From positions 66,837 through 89,396 of the forward strand of contig JBNGIS010024445.1 in assembly GCA_049999725.1 (NCBI GenBank): DNA of 22,560 bases. Direction: 5' to 3'. The position numbers and the translations under genes were made by a program. The notes below the pieces were generated by a model. The model ran no database searches. It saw only the letters and a list, made by a program, of their open reading frames with translations, and was not told the origin of the DNA. Source of the DNA: Haplomitrium mnioides (Eukaryota; Marchantiophyta; Haplomitriopsida; Calobryales). Positions 1 to 8,367 of the stretch are shown piece after piece. How positions within the stretch are numbered: position 1 is the stretch's first letter; the number at the start of each line of letters is the position of its first letter.

Positions 1-99
1 GAGTAGCCTGTTCCTGGTTCAAAGTAGCGGTTGTTCATCTTTCATGCTTTTTTGAAGAAAGAATGAAAGAAAGAGCAACTTTTCGAGAAGAATAGAGTT

Positions 100-640
100 G
101 TGAGCGATTTCCAATACCAAAAGCATATGATGGGAGGATGGTTTGTAGTGCATCTAAGAACTTTGTATTTGACTATGAGCAATAGTTTGAAGGCACAAAC
201 ATTAGAGAAGATGGTTGATGAAAGAGTTGCAAAGACTTGGTGGAGATATCAAATAGAACAAGCACAACGTGGTGATGCAAACTCAAAGAAGCGGCGATTT
301 CAAGATTCAGGGCTTTAAATGCTTCAAAAGTAGCAAGAGATCAATTGGCCAAGTTGAAGCAACTTGGTATAGTGAGAAGCTATTTTAACACATTTTCAAG
401 ATACAATTATGCAAATTTCTAATATAAGAGAAGAAGAAGCACTAGGTTGTTTTGTTTGGGTATTAAAGCCTCGCTGGAGAATGTAAGTTACAATCAGAGA
501 GCCTACTCAATTAGAAGAAGCAATGCATATGGTGGAGCGGAATGACTTATTGCTTACTGCTATATAAGCTAGGTGGCATCCTCAACTATTCGAACAGAAT
601 ACTCAAAACTTTGCAAGCTCTAATAGAAGTAAAATTCTGA
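100..640 (+). pseudogene. Degraded Ty3/gypsy Gag (element A, left flank)
   Basis: This is a remnant of the structural Gag protein of a plant Ty3/gypsy retrotransposon. Conceptual translation shows a W-W-R-Y-Q motif near 240, then after a frameshift near 290 a stretch with N-A-S-K-V-A-R-D-Q-L-A-K-L-K-Q-L-G (about 318-370). Farther on come E-E-E-A-L-G-C-F, L-K-P-R-W and P-T-Q-L-E-E-A-M with V-E-R-N-D (about 430-545). These match the usual order of the plant Retrotrans_gag domain, including the 'LKP' and 'leEAM..aER.D' signatures. Stops and frameshifts break the frame, and no zinc knuckle is visible between this part and the protease. The N-terminus and 5' LTR are outside the window or lost. It lies just upstream of protease and RT remnants on the same strand. 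The class is fairly sure, the exact ends are not. Confidence 0.7.
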
Positions 641-675
641 CATGAATTTGAGGTACTTCGTTCCATCTTGATGGT

Positions 676-990
676 ATGATTGAGAAGCACTCTTGTAGAA
701 TGTTGGTGGATAGTGAGAGTTCTGCAAATTTTATGTCACTACGTTTTGCTAAGATAATCAAAGCAAAATTCAGGCTTATCAAGGAGAGTGTTGTGACTAT
801 GGCTAATGGCCAAAAGCATGATGTGTTTTGTTCTCAAAAGCCATTCCTTCTAAGAATTGGAAAAAAGTATGCAAAATCTATGCAATTTGTTATTACACTT
901 ATGCAATATGACATCATTTTATAGTTTCCTTGGCTTGAAGATTGATCCTCTCAATTTCATGGGGCAAAGTGATGGATTCAAGGTACCCCA
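676..990 (+). pseudogene. Degraded retropepsin-like aspartic protease (element A)
   Basis: The translation carries M-L-V-D-S-E-S-S-A-N-F-M-S, a damaged version of the family signature (L/V)-V-D-S-G-A-(S/T)-x-N-F-(I/M)-S, with the catalytic-loop Gly replaced by Glu. About 45 residues later comes a V-T-M-A-N-G-Q segment, corresponding to the common 'V.vAnG' strand. Then comes Q-Y-D-I-I-L followed by a stop and, directly after it, F-P-W-L, equivalent to the conserved 'cDvILGmPWL' motif. The protein would cleave the Gag-Pol polyprotein inside virus-like particles, but this copy is dead: it has an altered active-site loop and an in-frame TAG at 922-924. It sits between gag and RT remnants, as expected for Ty3/gypsy order. 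Confidence 0.72.
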
Positions 991-1079
991 CAAGGTAAGA
1001 ATTTTTTTTAGATGTTCGACACCATTAGTGAAGAAGCCTTAATCAAGTAAGCATGTTAATTTAGTGGACCAACAGTTTC

Positions 1080-1575
1080 TTGTCTTTGTTGTTTGGATCA
1101 AGCCTATCATGGACTTGAGTAAGGAGGGAGGAAAAAGTGTCCCTACTATAATGATGGATGATATTTTGAAGGATTTTTGGTTGTGTTTTAGAAGGATTTG
1201 CCAAAGAGGTTACTAGATGATCAAGGAATACCTTTTTCAACTGAGTTGATACTAGAAAGTACTCCTTGTAATTGATCTATTTATTGGTTATCACCACAAG
1301 AATTAGAGGAGCTTTGAAAAACCTTGATGAATCTTCTTGAGAAGGATTTCATTCAATATAGTACTTTGTTTTGAGGAACTCTAGTATTTTTTGTACCAAA
1401 GAAATATGGTGGATTTTGTCTTTGTATAAATTATCAAGGCTTGAAAAATCAAACAGTGAAACATGCCTATCATCTACTTTGTATTGATGATTTGTCAGAT
1501 CAATTGAGTAGAGAGCAATTCTTTTCTAAGTTAGATCTTCAAATTAGTTGTTGACAAATCTCTATCAAGCTAGCG
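1080..1575 (+). pseudogene. Truncated reverse transcriptase N-terminus (element A)
   Basis: The segment 1140-1275 resembles the protease-RT linker ending in the pre-RT region. From about 1280 the translation follows the plant Ty3/gypsy RT order: L-S-P-Q-E-L-E-E-L, L-L-E-K-D-F-I, a 'G-T-L-V-F-F-V-P-K-K' segment, C-I-N-Y-Q-G-L-K-N, H-A-Y-H-L-L-C-I-D-D-L, D-Q-L and F-F-S-K-L-D-L. The next few codons (Q-I-S-C-stop-Q-I-S-I-K) align with the usual S-G-Y-H-Q-I-x-I. The frame contains several stops. The similarity ends at 1575, exactly where the large minus-strand array begins, so the catalytic Y-x-D-D box and everything after it are absent here. The right flank at 17144 does not resume this RT. Family assignment is confident; the copy is non-functional. 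Confidence 0.82.
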
Positions 1576-1779
1576 TGTCCTACAGTTGGTCGAGGAAAAG
1601 CCAAGGACAACGGTCACTTCGACGAGGATCTCTGAGGAATCTTGCGGGAAGAGATTTCACAGATTCATGCAAAACCAGGTCCGAAGAGGCTATCAGAACC
1701 GAGCTCCGCAGTGCCCCACGGAATCGACTCCAAGGAATCTCCTTAGATCCCTCCGTAGATGCTTCTTTCTTCTCCTCGC

Positions 1780-2250
1780 GCCACGTTGTCCACTGCACCG
1801 TCGTCCGACGCTGCCCCGCAAGGGGGTAGGCTAACCGTCGCGCTGACCCTACGTAGTTGACCCGCACTTTGCCCGAGGTTAGGTGAACTTCTCTCCTTGC
1901 GCCGCGTGTTCCGTGAATTGCCTCGGGGTCCTTGGAGTTGCCACGTCCTCAGAAGGCCGCCGTCCGACGTCGCCCCGCAAAGGGGTAGGCGGACTGTCGC
2001 GCTGACCTCTTTTCGAGGTTGACCCACGGAACCCTACGCGCTTCCCAAGGCGCCACGTCATCCGAAGGGTATCGTTCAATGCGGCCCCGCAAAGGGGTAG
2101 GTAGACCGTCGCGCGGACCCGTCTTCCAAAGTTGACCTTCGGAAACACATCCCGGCTCCTCAGCTCGCCACGTTTCCGAAGCCTCCCGTGGACTTCCTAC
2201 ACTCGCCACGTCATCCGTAGAACCGCCACGGACTTCCCCTACTCGTCGAA
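1780..2250. repeat. Subrepeat array in LTR1 (hairpin + TTGACC + CCACGT)
   Basis: At least three diverged units follow each other. Each has a CCACGT-containing start, a GTCCGAC-like segment, a CCCCGCAAAGGGG-type inverted repeat (CCCC at 1814, 1974 and 2085), and a TTGACC motif (1857, 2019, 2132). Shorter CCACGT units follow near 2169 and 2206. Spacing of the hairpins is about 160 and 111 bp. The ACGT and TTGAC cores match the binding-site cores of plant bZIP and WRKY factors, so the array could be a stress-type enhancer. That role is inferred only. Equivalent arrays are in LTR2 (from about 8580, two units) and LTR3 (from about 15235, three units). Confidence 0.65.
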
Positions 2251-2537
2251 TAAGAACGGTGCCGATATCGCAATTTCAACATACCTTCGAAGTAAGAACT
2301 ACCCGCGTCTGAGGCTATCTTCGTTAACACTTCCAAAAGCTCGTTATAAGAACTACTAGGCCTTTTCGGACCGTTCGCCCTTTCAAACTTTTAGACTCTT
2401 GCCGCACCCCATCGAACTTCTACCTTTAGGATGCCAAAGCGGCAAAGAGTCACCCTTTCGGCGCCGCTAGCTCCTCCGTCGGTCGCACCGGCGTTAGCTT
2501 CGTTTTCCGGCTGCTCTCATCTCGCTCGCCGATTCGC

Positions 2538-2547
2538 CGATATATCG
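2538..2547 (-). promoter_or_regulatory. Candidate LTR core promoter (palindromic TATA-like)
   Basis: CGATATATCG is kept without change in all three LTRs (2538-2547, 9218-9227, 15998-16007) inside otherwise GC-rich sequence, so it reads as GATATATC on the transcribed minus strand. It is the most conserved A+T-rich TATA-like site I noticed in the LTR. It would put U3 at about 1.1 kb and R-U5 at about 0.96 kb. No transcription data support it. Confidence 0.3.
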
Positions 2548-3694
2548 TCCTTCCGTCGTGCTCTTCGTTTCCCCCCACCGGATAGGCACCATATCGCCCT
2601 TCTGGCTCAGCCTTCTTCTCGTTGGACGATTGGCAATGGGTCACCGCTTTGCCGCTGAGGCGCGTCGTTCGAACTGGTTTGCCCACAAGTCGCCTTTTCG
2701 CCTTCAATCGCTCTTATTCGGTCAAATCGGTGATCAGTCTCCCTTTCGGCTCTCCTCTGTGTTTCCTCCTAGCGAATCTACGCGAGGTCGCCCCTTCGGC
2801 TTCCGCGCTCCTCCCCCTCTTGGATCTTCGATACATTGCCCTTCCAGCACTCTCCCGTTTTCCTTCGGCCAGACCCACGATAAGTCGATGTTTCGGGCCC
2901 CTTTTCTTGCTCCCTTGTTGGGTTCCTCGCGGATCCCTCTTAACCGGGCTCCCCACGTCGTAAGATGGATCGGAACCCAATTAAGTGGGCTCTCAACTTA
3001 GCGAGGCGCCTATCCGTAGATCCGTCGGCCTCTTGGTGCCGCCACGTCGCCCGTGGAATCCCGCGAAGGGCTCTGGAGACGCCACGTTTCCGTGGAATCT
3101 CGCGGGACCTTTCGGAGGCTCCACTCTTTCGCCAGGACTTATCGACTCGGATGGAGCGTTTGATCAGCCTCTACAGGGCTCGCTCTTGCTTGCAGGATCG
3201 AGGCGTCCCTCTTCCTTGGCCTTGCTCACCCTCGTGACGATCTCACCTCCCTCTTTCAGCCCCTGATGCTTGCTTCCCGATTTGTAGCCGCTGCAGGACC
3301 CCCGCGATCTGCCTTTCTTTGGAGTGCCTTCGAGCTTCCTTGTTGTTGATCCCTTCTTCTTCCTCATGCGATCGCCTCGCCATGGGTGGCTGCTCTGTTC
3401 CTTCTCCCCAAGCTCCGATGCCCGCATCCTCCTTAGGCCCACGGATTCTCGCTGGCCTGCTTCGAATTTGAAAATGGGGTCCCTCCCCTGCTTGGCGATC
3501 ACTGCTCTCTCTCCCCATCCCTTCCACCATGATCTTGTTTCCCTTCTAGGAATCATGCACTCTGGTCTTATCAGCTATTTGAGGTAATCAACTATTTCTG
3601 AGAGGCCTTCACACTCGCAAAGAGAACATATTGTCAATGGCGCTTCTGATTTCGTGCATTCAGCTTTAGTGCTCCAAACTACCGACTAACATAA

Positions 3695-3704
3695 CTCCCC
3701 CTTC
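3695..3704 (-). promoter_or_regulatory. Polypurine tract of internal copy 1
   Basis: On the minus strand this reads GAAGGGGGAG, three bases before the TGT start of LTR1. A purine run directly 5' of the 3' LTR is the plus-strand DNA primer site of LTR retrotransposons. Its place fixes the orientation of the element as minus, in agreement with the gag and protease frames. Confidence 0.75.
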
Positions 3705-3832
3705 AAGTGTGACGCGTCCCCGCGAACACACCTCTTCTCCCTCAATTTTCTGGTACCTCTACTGCTGGTTGCTGCTCGACTCTCTAACTCCTGGAAAACA
3801 ACCCCACGAAACACCCCCCCAACGAAACACAC

Positions 3833-3851
3833 ATTCACACACACACGCACA
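3833..3851. repeat. Short CA-rich microsatellite after protease ORF
   Basis: A (CA)n-like run lies between the end of the protease ORF and the polypurine tract. The matching run in copy 2 is at about 10481-10500. Confidence 0.6.
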
Positions 3852-3853
3852 AC

Positions 3854-4777
3854 TTACCTGCGGTTGTTGGGCGCCCTTGATGAGGTCATAGTTGGGCCCT
3901 CGTTTTTCCTTTGATCTTTATACCACTTCCATTTGTCGAGGTGCCCTCTGGTGTCCCCACCCTTGACCCCATCTGCTGCTGATTTCCACTGGTGCTCTGG
4001 TCTGTCGTAGGCTGAGAATTTACTTTGGTGGACAGACTTCACACCCTCCTCCAACAGATCCCCCTCTATTGCTTTACTCACCACTTGTACCCAGTAGTGG
4101 TACTCCAAGTCCTCTTCTTCCTCGGACCACACACTCTCATACTCTACCTCTAACTGCGTTTTCCCTAGATGAGGAACAGGCCCGTAATGCACTGTCGTTC
4201 TGTTGGGGCCGAACACCAGTATAGAATTCCCCCAGTTGTGCATTACCTTGGCCCCATGCAGCCACGGTCTCTCGATCAGCACCGAGTAAGGAGATGCTCT
4301 GGCGGGTCGCATCACTAGGTAGTTGAGCTTGAATTCCTCCCCTCCGATGAATGTTGGGACTTGCAGGAGAGAGCCCAATGGCTTTACACGCGACCCATCT
4401 GCCAGCATCATGATTCGGGCGATGTGCTGGAATTCCGTGAATCCCAGCTTGTGAGCAGTCTCCTCCACCATGATGTTGACACCTGCCCCTCCATCTACGA
4501 GAACCAAGGACAATGTGCAACCCACGATCTGTATGTCGATCTTAGGGGTCCTCTTGTCTTCACAGACCAATTGCAAGTCTACTGGAACTCCCACCTTGGG
4601 CAACCTCTTCCTCCTCTTCGCACCCATCAGCAATTCATGGACCTGTCTCCGGTACAGTGGGCTATCCTTGAGGAGTTGACCTACTGTGGCTGTGATAGGA
4701 CAATTTCTTATGTCCGCTTGAATGTTGTAGGGGCTGGGCTTCACCCCCTCTTCCGCATCTGCAATCCTCTCCTGCAC
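3854..4777 (-). CDS. Aspartic protease domain, internal copy 1
   Basis: An uninterrupted frame of 307 codons encodes a retropepsin-like aspartic protease that would process the Gag polyprotein. The catalytic-loop motif is V-D-G-G-A-G-V-N-I-M at residues of about 115-124, followed by A-H-K-L-G-F. D-G-G in place of D-S/T-G also occurs in some plant retroelement proteases. M-L-A-D-G-S (about 144-149) and V-L-I-E-R-P-W-L (about 191-198) correspond to the second-strand and '(I/V)LGRPWL' motifs; here the conserved Gly is Glu. The C-terminal part is acidic (W-S-E-E-E-E-D). The frame is continuous with the upstream zinc-knuckle segment except for stops at 4793-4795 and 4781-4783. It stops about 160 bp before the LTR, leaving no room for pol. 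The true start is unknown, since it is probably part of a polyprotein. Confidence 0.75.
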   Translation of the reverse strand: MQERIADAEEGVKPSPYNIQADIRNCPITATVGQLLKDSPLYRRQVHELLMGAKRRKRLPKVGVPVDLQLVCEDKRTPKIDIQIVGCTLSLVLVDGGAGVNIMVEETAHKLGFTEFQHIARIMMLADGSRVKPLGSLLQVPTFIGGEEFKLNYLVMRPARASPYSVLIERPWLHGAKVMHNWGNSILVFGPNRTTVHYGPVPHLGKTQLEVEYESVWSEEEEDLEYHYWVQVVSKAIEGDLLEEGVKSVHQSKFSAYDRPEHQWKSAADGVKGGDTRGHLDKWKWYKDQRKNEGPTMTSSRAPNNRR

Positions 4778-4783
4778 CTCCTA

Positions 4784-5674
4784 GAGCCCTCCCTACTGCT
4801 TTCGGACTTCCTTGAGGGTCTCCTCTTCTGCCTGCTCTTGTTCCAAGGTCTCCAAAGCCTCCAACTGCTTCCTCACTTGGTCCTGTTGCTCCGGGTAGAA
4901 CCATTTTGGATGATCTTGTCGATAATCAGGATCATCCCGAGGTGAGGTCGCTCGAGCCTTTTCCTTCTCAGCTCTTTTCTCCGCCTTCTTATGGCTTTTA
5001 TTTTTGGCCTTGGCCGCTGCCCTGGTGACGACTCTGAAACACTCATCCGAAGTTGGCATCTCCGAGCTTGGCAACTCAGCTTCCTCCTCCATGTCTAGAG
5101 TGATCAGATTGACGTTTGAGAGGGGAGGAGGATTAAAGCTTGGCCCAGGGGCAGCATTTGGCCTTCCATGTGGGCAATTCATGGCTACATGCCTCTCCGT
5201 TTTGCATTGGAAGCAGAGGGGAGGCGGTTGCCCATAATTGCTCTTACGCGGCTCCGGACATCTTGCTGAAATGCGTCCGGGTTGGCCACAATTCCAACAC
5301 ACCATGATTGTGGTCCTGGGTGGCCGAGTAGCAACCCACTGATTTACAGGCCATGCGTTCCCTCCTGCAGGCTTGCTCAGAATTGCCTGAGGTCCCCCGT
5401 TGATTTGATACACAGTGTTTGAAGCCTCCTCCAAGACATAATCCACCTCTTCTCTCACGTACTCTGGTGCTTCCTCCCTTACATACTGCACAGCATTGGT
5501 GTCATTTGGACATTCATGAGGAGACTGTCCGTGTTGCTTGCAGCGGACACACTAGGCTCCAACTCTCCGGGTCAGTAGAGGTCTTCCCTCTTGTTTGATC
5601 CTTGCCAGGAGGATGTTCATCGCCTCCATCTTGGCGCTTAGCTCATCAATTCGATCCCTCCCCCTGGCTTCCTG
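4784..5674 (-). pseudogene. Zinc-knuckle (nucleocapsid-like) segment, internal copy 1
   Basis: This frame is -1 relative to the upstream gag core. It contains three CCHC-type knuckles: C-V-R-C-K-Q-H-G-Q-S-P-H-E-C, C-W-N-C-G-Q-P-G-R-I-S-A-R-C and C-F-Q-C-K-T-E-R-H-V-A-M-N-C. In the first two the zinc-binding His is Gln and Arg, whereas copy 2 keeps His in all three, so these are lesions of this copy. Between knuckles 1 and 2 lies an acidic repeat (Y-V-R-E-E twice). After knuckle 3 comes a Pro-rich stretch, then a Lys/Glu-rich probable helical segment. A stop immediately precedes knuckle 1 and another is at 4793-4795. The segment would bind and package element RNA; this copy is damaged. Confidence 0.75.
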
Positions 5675-6450
5675 CTAGCTTCGGGTTTGGGTTCGGTTTT
5701 CCTATACCTCCCCTTGCTGGCCCCCTTGCAATGATGCACCTCCTTGACCTGCTTCTTCTTCTTCAGGTCCTTCTTCTTCTTCCTCCTCCTAGATGACCAG
5801 TCCTCGTCTGAGCTGCTGCTGCTCAACTCATTCTCGCTTTCCGAGGAGGACTCAAAACTCTGATCCGTCTCCTTGTCACTGTCCGATGTATCCGAAGAAT
5901 CGTCAGAGTCGTATTTGGACCTTGTCTTCCTCCATGAACTGGTGGTAGCAGCCTTCACATGGGATCTGGCTACATTGACTGCCTCATCGAGAGTCTGTGG
6001 ATCCGTTTGGCGCACCTAGGTCCCAATTCCTCTAGGGAGCGATGCTAGGAACCACGATGTGAGCATTGCGTATGTGGCTGGAGGGTTCAGTTTCCTCGCC
6101 ACCTTCTTGAACCGTTGGAGAAACCTTCTCACATACTCCTTCTTCTTCATCCTGAGCTGACCCATCTTGATCAGCGCCTCAGTTTCTTCGCCAATTCCTC
6201 GGAACTCTGCTGTGAAGGCCTCCTTAAATGCATGCTAATCTCTTTTTACATTGTCTGGTAGGTCCTTGTACCAGGGCTGGGCCTCTCCCTTTAGCACTGC
6301 CGGCAGGGTTCCGATCTTGACATGGGCTTCCCCATTTGCTGCTGCAGTGTTCTCAAGGTCATCCAGCTATGCATCTGGGTCATCCTTCGGGCGTCCCTTG
6401 AAGGACTTGTATTTGAACCTTCCCCAAAGCCCAGAAGGTGGCACATGGTT
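5638..6450 (-). pseudogene. Gag core, internal copy 1 (stop-broken)
   Basis: In minus-strand order, the frame shows F-K-G-R-P-K-D-D, then W-Y-K-D-L-P-D, and F-R-G-I-G-E-E, with M-K-K-K-E-Y-V-R-R-F-L-Q-R-F-K-K as the typical 'ES(V/A)..(Y/F)..RF' segment of Retrotrans_gag. L-P-R-G-I-G-T and T-L-D-E-A-V-N-V-A-R follow. An Asp/Ser-rich acidic tract and a Lys/Arg run (about 5700-5900) form the tail, ending at the TGA at 5638-5640. At least two Trp codons are now TAG (6235-6237 and just upstream of 6015). The ATG that could start copy 2 is TTG here. The product would be the capsid-forming protein of the particle; this copy cannot make it intact. Confidence 0.7.
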
Positions 6451-7153
6451 GGCCAATGCTCCATTGGCCACTGCCACTTCCACCCAGGGGTTCCTTCCAT
6501 CCGCCACTCTTCCTCAACAGCCTCAACCCCCAGTTGCTCTGGTTCTCGAAGTAACCTTCTCATTGACTGACTTGAGTCTCTTGTGCACACAGTGGTCTCT
6601 CTCGTTCGAGTTGGCCTCAAGTTTTTTCAAACCCTTAGCCCTCCTTCTAGCGCCAAAAATTTATGTCGCTCCCCTATTTCGGGCCTTAACCTTTTCAGGC
6701 CCTGTTTAGAGTGCAGGGGAGGACGGGTTTCGGGCTTTCAGGTTCTTTTCTGAGATGGCCCTTTACCAGTTACCACTTTCAGACCTTAAGGACTCTTCCT
6801 CTCCTTACAAACCTGGTATGCTTTTCTCACTCTTTCTTCTTCACACACTCAAGTAAGACATTCCACCATTCATAAGTCCACATCCATTACACCCAGCTGT
6901 GATTTGTGTGATTCTTCCTCTTTATTCCTAAGACCCAATGACCCTGCCACGTTATTTGTGCTTGGGCAGAATGGTGCTGATGACTTGCACAACTGGACAC
7001 TACAACAGGCTGGACTCCCCCTCTCAGAGTTGTCACAGAGCTGAATAGATTATCCTAACTATCCTAACATGCACTAATTTCTAACTATGCAAACAGGATC
7101 AGGAACAGAGAGCATTCACCTCCAAGATACCAGACTTGTGTCAAGGGATTGGA

Positions 7154-7163
7154 CTCCCCCTTC
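7154..7163 (-). promoter_or_regulatory. Internal polypurine-like tract, copy 1 leader
   Basis: GAAGGGGGAG on the minus strand is identical over 10 bases to the polypurine tract at 3695-3704, and the flanking bases are also similar. The same tract is conserved in copy 2 at 13814-13823. It might act as a second plus-strand priming site, or be a relic of an older element end. Confidence 0.4.
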
Positions 7164-7270
7164 AAAAGTGTTCCAAGGGTCTACTCAACTAATCCGACAT
7201 CCACTAATCTAACAAATCAAGAGGACACACATGCAGAAAGGAAATCTAACTACACATATATGGACAACAC

Positions 7271-7280
7271 TTATATATAA
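7271..7280 (-). promoter_or_regulatory. TATA-like box in leader, copy 1
   Basis: On the minus strand this reads TTATATATAA, a strong TATA-type match in C-rich surroundings, about 0.8 kb upstream of the gag core and about 110 bp before the internal polypurine-like tract. Copy 2 has TATATAAG at the same place (13930-13937). It could be an internal promoter, but this is not demonstrated. Confidence 0.3.
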
Positions 7281-7630
7281 TGTATGCAAGAGAAAACAGA
7301 GTCCTTGAAGGCCCTTTGAATTTCTAACTAAATTATACTTCCTTTATGAGTCCCGCTGCCTTACAACTGTAGCCCAGCAACCTACACACCCTCCTCTCCA
7401 GATAGTTTTATTAACTTCCCTCGTGAGAAGCCCTACTTTTACTTCCTTAAGCTAGGAAGATAGTTTCTTTTACTTCCACCTCTCAAAGATAGCTTTACCA
7501 GCTGCAGGTAGCCCACTCCACCCTCGAGCCTCGACAAGTCTTACTATGCAGTGCACCGGGACTGGCACAACCCTCCCTCTCAGCTCCACTTGAAGAATAA
7601 CACACCAGAGTGTCTTCAGAACACTCTGGG

Positions 7631-8170
7631 CTGATGCTCACACACAAAGAACGGTAGAGACAACCCCAAGCTCCTCACTTGGCAGCCTCTCTCGAAGTCA
7701 TAACTGGCCGGAATCCCTTCGAACTATTGTATCATTAACCGTCCACTCTAGTCCACCGGCAAGGATGAGGTCACCTGGGTCTCCCCCCAGTCCTCCTCTA
7801 AATCCCCTTGGCCTCTTGGAGCTAGTACCCCTGCTTCACGTTGTTCCTTACTGAATTCCCACTCCAGCCGCCCCTCGTTGCGGTTTCCTTGTCCTCAAGT
7901 TGTGATGCTTCTACACAGAGAATGCAGAGACGACCCCAAGTCCTCCCATGGTGGCCTTTCCCGAAGTCTTAGCTGACTAGAATACAATCGAGACCCCGTA
8001 TCAGTAACCCTCCACCTTGGTCCACCTCCAAGGATGAGGTCACCTGGGTCTCCCCCCAGTCCTCCTCTAAATCCCCTGGTTTCCCTTGAGCAAGTGACTC
8101 TGCTTCACGTTGTCTTGTCAGTGAATTCAAACCCCAGCCCCTTTGTTGCGATTCCCCTTCGCATGTAGTC
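7631..8170. repeat. Tandem duplication (~270 bp unit) in leader, copy 1
   Basis: The two halves (7631 to about 7900, and 7901 to about 8170) align in order. Each begins TGATGCT, then shows AGAGAC(A/G)ACCCCAAG, a CCGAAGTC-like segment, CAAGGATGAGGTCACCTGGG, a TCCTCCTCTAAATCCC segment, and GTTGCG near the end. The halves have diverged from each other more than copy 1 has from copy 2, so the duplication predates the spread of this family. Confidence 0.75.
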
Positions 8171-8367
8171 GCCTCGCGCCCTGAGATTGCCTGTGCATCA
8201 ACCCGAAAGAATTCAAAAGCGAACAATGTATACTCCCCTCGCACGCTGCCCCTCGACGTCCGATCCGATGAATAGTCGTTATTGCCATCAGCTCGTAATA
8301 GGGGACGACGACACGTGGCTTCGCTGTTCGGTAATCCCGTTACCACGGGATGGGAGAAAGCGCCTCG

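Larger units (their letters stand above)
1576..3691 (-). repeat. LTR 1 (left, 3' LTR of internal copy 1)
   Basis: This LTR is about 2116 bp. Boundaries come from three-way comparison with the blocks starting at 8368 and 15031: homology starts at TGTCCTACAG and stops at the ACA ending at 3691. The PPT of internal copy 1 abuts its right edge, which makes it the 3' LTR for minus-strand transcription. It is GC-rich and contains a small array of degenerate subrepeats (1780-2250) and a further pair near 3042-3115. Open frames seen in it on both strands are by-products of base composition, not genes. Confidence 0.85.
6620..8367 (-). other. 5' leader of internal copy 1 (no recognised gene)
   Basis: This is about 1.7 kb between the LTR2 edge and the gag core. 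I see no convincing conserved protein. It contains a tandem duplication (7631-8170), an A+T-rich TATA-like site (7271-7280), and a second polypurine-like tract (7154-7163). Both copies share this organisation. A canonical primer-binding site beginning TGG is not visible next to LTR2: the minus strand there reads CGAGGCGCTTTCTCCC. Confidence 0.6.

Noticed and set aside
1571-1575. TAGCG on the left compared with TTTAGCA just right of the array (17148-17154) as a target-site duplication.
   Set aside because: The right-hand copy would start several bases after the LTR end fixed by comparison with the other two LTRs, and it matches only in part.
2538-2547. Use of the CGATATATCG palindrome as an integration or origin signal.
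   Set aside because: Conservation in three LTRs is expected from their shared descent. It is listed only as a weak promoter candidate.
2431-3587. Several open frames of 75-147 codons on both strands inside the LTRs, repeated near 9111-10201 and 15910-17039.
   Set aside because: They lie in GC-rich LTR sequence with overlapping opposite-strand frames, show no domain or start conservation beyond the DNA identity of the LTRs, and differ in frame between copies.
4361-4945. Plus-strand frame of 194 codons opposite the protease, and its counterpart at 10806-11597.
   Set aside because: It is the antisense shadow of the minus-strand protease/Gag frame. The minus strand carries the recognisable motifs, the plus strand none.
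5750-5800. CTTCTTCTTCAGG-type trinucleotide-like run, possibly a microsatellite.
   Set aside because: It codes for the Lys/Arg-rich gag tail on the minus strand and is explained by that protein composition.
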